This document shows positions 62,663 through 64,000 of a stretch of 64,000 bases of DNA, in pieces (position 1 is the stretch's first letter; each line of letters opens with the position of its first letter). Made by a program: the position numbers and the translations under genes. The DNA comes from an uncultured Lachnospiraceae bacterium (GTDB lineage: Bacteria > Bacillota > Clostridia > Lachnospirales > Lachnospiraceae), in assembly GCA_945949085.1 (NCBI GenBank), contig CAMFDJ010000004.1, positions 88,365-152,364 of the forward strand. Reading direction: 5' to 3'. A model generated the notes under the pieces. It did no database searches. It was not told where the DNA came from and worked only from the letters and a program-made list of their open reading frames with translations.

Positions 62663-62751
62663 GATTGACCTCCTTCATGATTATGAAATAAGTTTATTTG
62701 ATTCATTTTATTGTTTACATGAATTCTTATCCAGATTCTTTTGATACATAT

Positions 62752-63741
62752 TTATCGAATGATATCTTCATATTCCATTCTCACCAGCTCATACGGCAAT
62801 ACAATGTTTCTGCCCGCATCTCCGCTCAGTAATTTTCCAAGCTCAATGACTGCCTGCGCAGAAATGTAGGAAAAATTCTGCTTGACTGTATTCATCTGCT
62901 GTCCTACATACCCCATGAGTGTAATACCGTCAAATCCGCATACCGGTCTGAAAATATCCATTTCCATCAATGCTTTCATGGCTCCGATTGCCATCAGATC
63001 GGAAGCACAGGCTACCATATCAAGTTTCTTTGCATATTGAAAGGTTATCTTTCTCGCCGCTAATTCGCTGAACTCTCCGAATTTTACAACAAGCTTCATC
63101 TGTTTTTCCCGTGCTAGTCTTTCGATTGCCTTCTGCCGCTCTCCTGCAACATAACTGTCTCTTTTCCCCGCAATATACAAAATACTCTTGCATTTGTTCT
63201 CTGTTGCAGTTTTGAGCGCAATATCGTACTGCGCCTGTTCATTATCAATCCAAATGGATGAAGTGTACTGATTAAAAATCGGTGCATCAATCACCACAAT
63301 CTTAAAAGCCTGCGCATCAATTAGTTTATGCAGCATGGCACTCTTTTTATCCATGCCGCAGATGATGAGACCCGCAATGTTCTGCGACCGAAAATAATTG
63401 GTGATCTCCGTCACTGACATATCACGTATCATAGAAAAAAATACCGTGATAATATCCATGCGAAGTTCCTTTGCTTTGCTGAGCGCTCCTGCTATATACT
63501 GCATATTGATCTCATCAACCGCCTGCGTCTGCATATTCGGATTGATCAATAGCGCAATTCTTCCCGCCTGCTTGCTGGACAACATCGAAGCTGCCATATT
63601 CGGCACAAAACCTAACTCCTCAATCGCTTTATTTACTTTTTGCTTTGTCTGTTCACTGACATTCGGATAATGATTCAGAACCTTTGAAACAGTTGATATC
63701 GCAACGCCTGCCTGATTGGCAACATCCTTAATCGATACCAT
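62752..63741 (-). CDS. LacI-family regulator of the alpha-glucan genes
   Basis: About 329 residues. An N-terminal HTH (VSIKDVANQAGVAISTVSKVLN) is followed by a PBP-like sensor domain (about 60-329). The ATG at 63741 has AAAAGGAG upstream, better than 63774. glgP and malQ follow directly, and overlapping palindromes cover its own promoter, so it probably represses itself and the glucan genes until maltodextrin is bound; inference from position. Confidence 0.92.
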   Translation of the reverse strand: MVSIKDVANQAGVAISTVSKVLNHYPNVSEQTKQKVNKAIEELGFVPNMAASMLSSKQAGRIALLINPNMQTQAVDEINMQYIAGALSKAKELRMDIITVFFSMIRDMSVTEITNYFRSQNIAGLIICGMDKKSAMLHKLIDAQAFKIVVIDAPIFNQYTSSIWIDNEQAQYDIALKTATENKCKSILYIAGKRDSYVAGERQKAIERLAREKQMKLVVKFGEFSELAARKITFQYAKKLDMVACASDLMAIGAMKALMEMDIFRPVCGFDGITLMGYVGQQMNTVKQNFSYISAQAVIELGKLLSGDAGRNIVLPYELVRMEYEDIIR

Positions 63742-63825
63742 ATCTGACTCCTTTTGCATTATCATACTTATCATTATCTGCCTGACTCATATTCTATCTA
63801 AAGTGGCAAAATGAGTCCGGGAAAT

Positions 63826-63878
63826 CGTTTTCCGGAAAACGTTTTCTAAATAATACAATAGATTTTTTCTTTTGTAAA
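63826..63878 (-). promoter_or_regulatory. LacI-gene promoter with overlapping palindromic operators
   Basis: On the minus strand TTTACA (63873-63878), a 17-base spacer and TATTAT (63850-63855) form a sigma-A promoter. Directly after it lie GAAAACGTTTTC (63835-63846) and CGTTTTCCGGAAAACG (63826-63841), two perfect palindromes sharing a half. The central AACGTT is the LacI/CcpA-type operator core. Confidence 0.75.
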
Positions 63879-63968
63879 GTCCTTATCCGACAAATTAGCG
63901 AAAAAAACTCCCAAAATAATATTACTTTTTTTGTGAATATTGTATGGTGTTAATGACCTCGCGTTTTG

Positions 63969-63999
63969 TCTCTGACCTGCTCTTATGCCCTGTCAGAGA
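63969..63999. terminator. Hairpin at the right window edge
   Basis: TCTCTGAC / GTCAGAGA, an 8-bp perfect stem. The window ends here, so whether a T run follows cannot be seen; it may end a gene beyond the edge. Confidence 0.4.
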
Positions 64000-64000
64000 T

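Overview
The window looks like chromosome from a spore-forming gut-type Clostridia, most likely a Lachnospiraceae member. The reasons are spmA/spmB, ricT, yaaR-holB synteny, a T-box in front of metG, a long Bacillus/Clostridia-type SRP RNA, split transketolase, a DUF6128-type protein, and a large carbohydrate toolkit (GH5 cellulase lipoprotein, malQ, glgP, LacI regulators, an orphan MsmK-type ATPase). Most genes lie on the minus strand. No rRNA, CRISPR array or intact insertion sequence was seen.

Layout. 1-5.4 kb: a truncated unknown gene, a VWA-like protein, a GH5 cellulase lipoprotein and a PAS-GGDEF cyclase, the last two each closed by a nearly identical terminator. 5.4-7.7 kb: two intact GNAT acetyltransferases beside decayed gene remnants and structured non-coding DNA. 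7.67-13.54 kb: a compact element of about 5.9 kb bounded by a 13-bp direct repeat that coincides with the 3' end of tRNA-Gly(GCC). It carries a tyrosine integrase, two radical SAM/SPASM enzymes and, divergently, two paralogous membrane-anchored SH3-like proteins. One of these ends in a Cys/Asp-rich tail and looks like a modified-peptide substrate. This is the most unusual system in the window. 13.5-16 kb: two tRNA-Gly genes, an EAL protein and tRNA-Phe.

16-25.6 kb: a Na/phosphate cotransporter-PhoU gene followed by an OmpR-type regulator and histidine kinase. Then comes a sugar module (FucI/AraA-like isomerase plus split transketolase) divergent from a LacI regulator with two matching palindromic operator candidates, then the SRP RNA. 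25.6-40.7 kb: a GNAT-TadA fusion, an NrdG-like activase, a PucR/CdaR-type regulator, an ABC ATPase, DUF1002, an alpha/beta hydrolase, metG with a long T-box leader, a DUF885 peptidase, a MarR regulator, a membrane-anchored Mrr-like nuclease and an AEC carrier. 40.7-46 kb: one 1747-residue secreted papain-family surface protein.

46-58.5 kb: housekeeping genes, namely a DHH phosphoesterase, spmAB, fabZ, acpP, rsmI, trmN6-ricT-holB-yaaR in Bacillus-like order, a guanylate-kinase-like protein, pyruvate kinase, an Orn/Lys/Arg decarboxylase and an HD protein. 58.5-64 kb: malQ, glgP and a LacI regulator with a strong promoter and overlapping palindromic operators. A family of short hairpin repeats recurs at four intergenic sites (about 5.6, 20.3, 54.25 and 60.3 kb).
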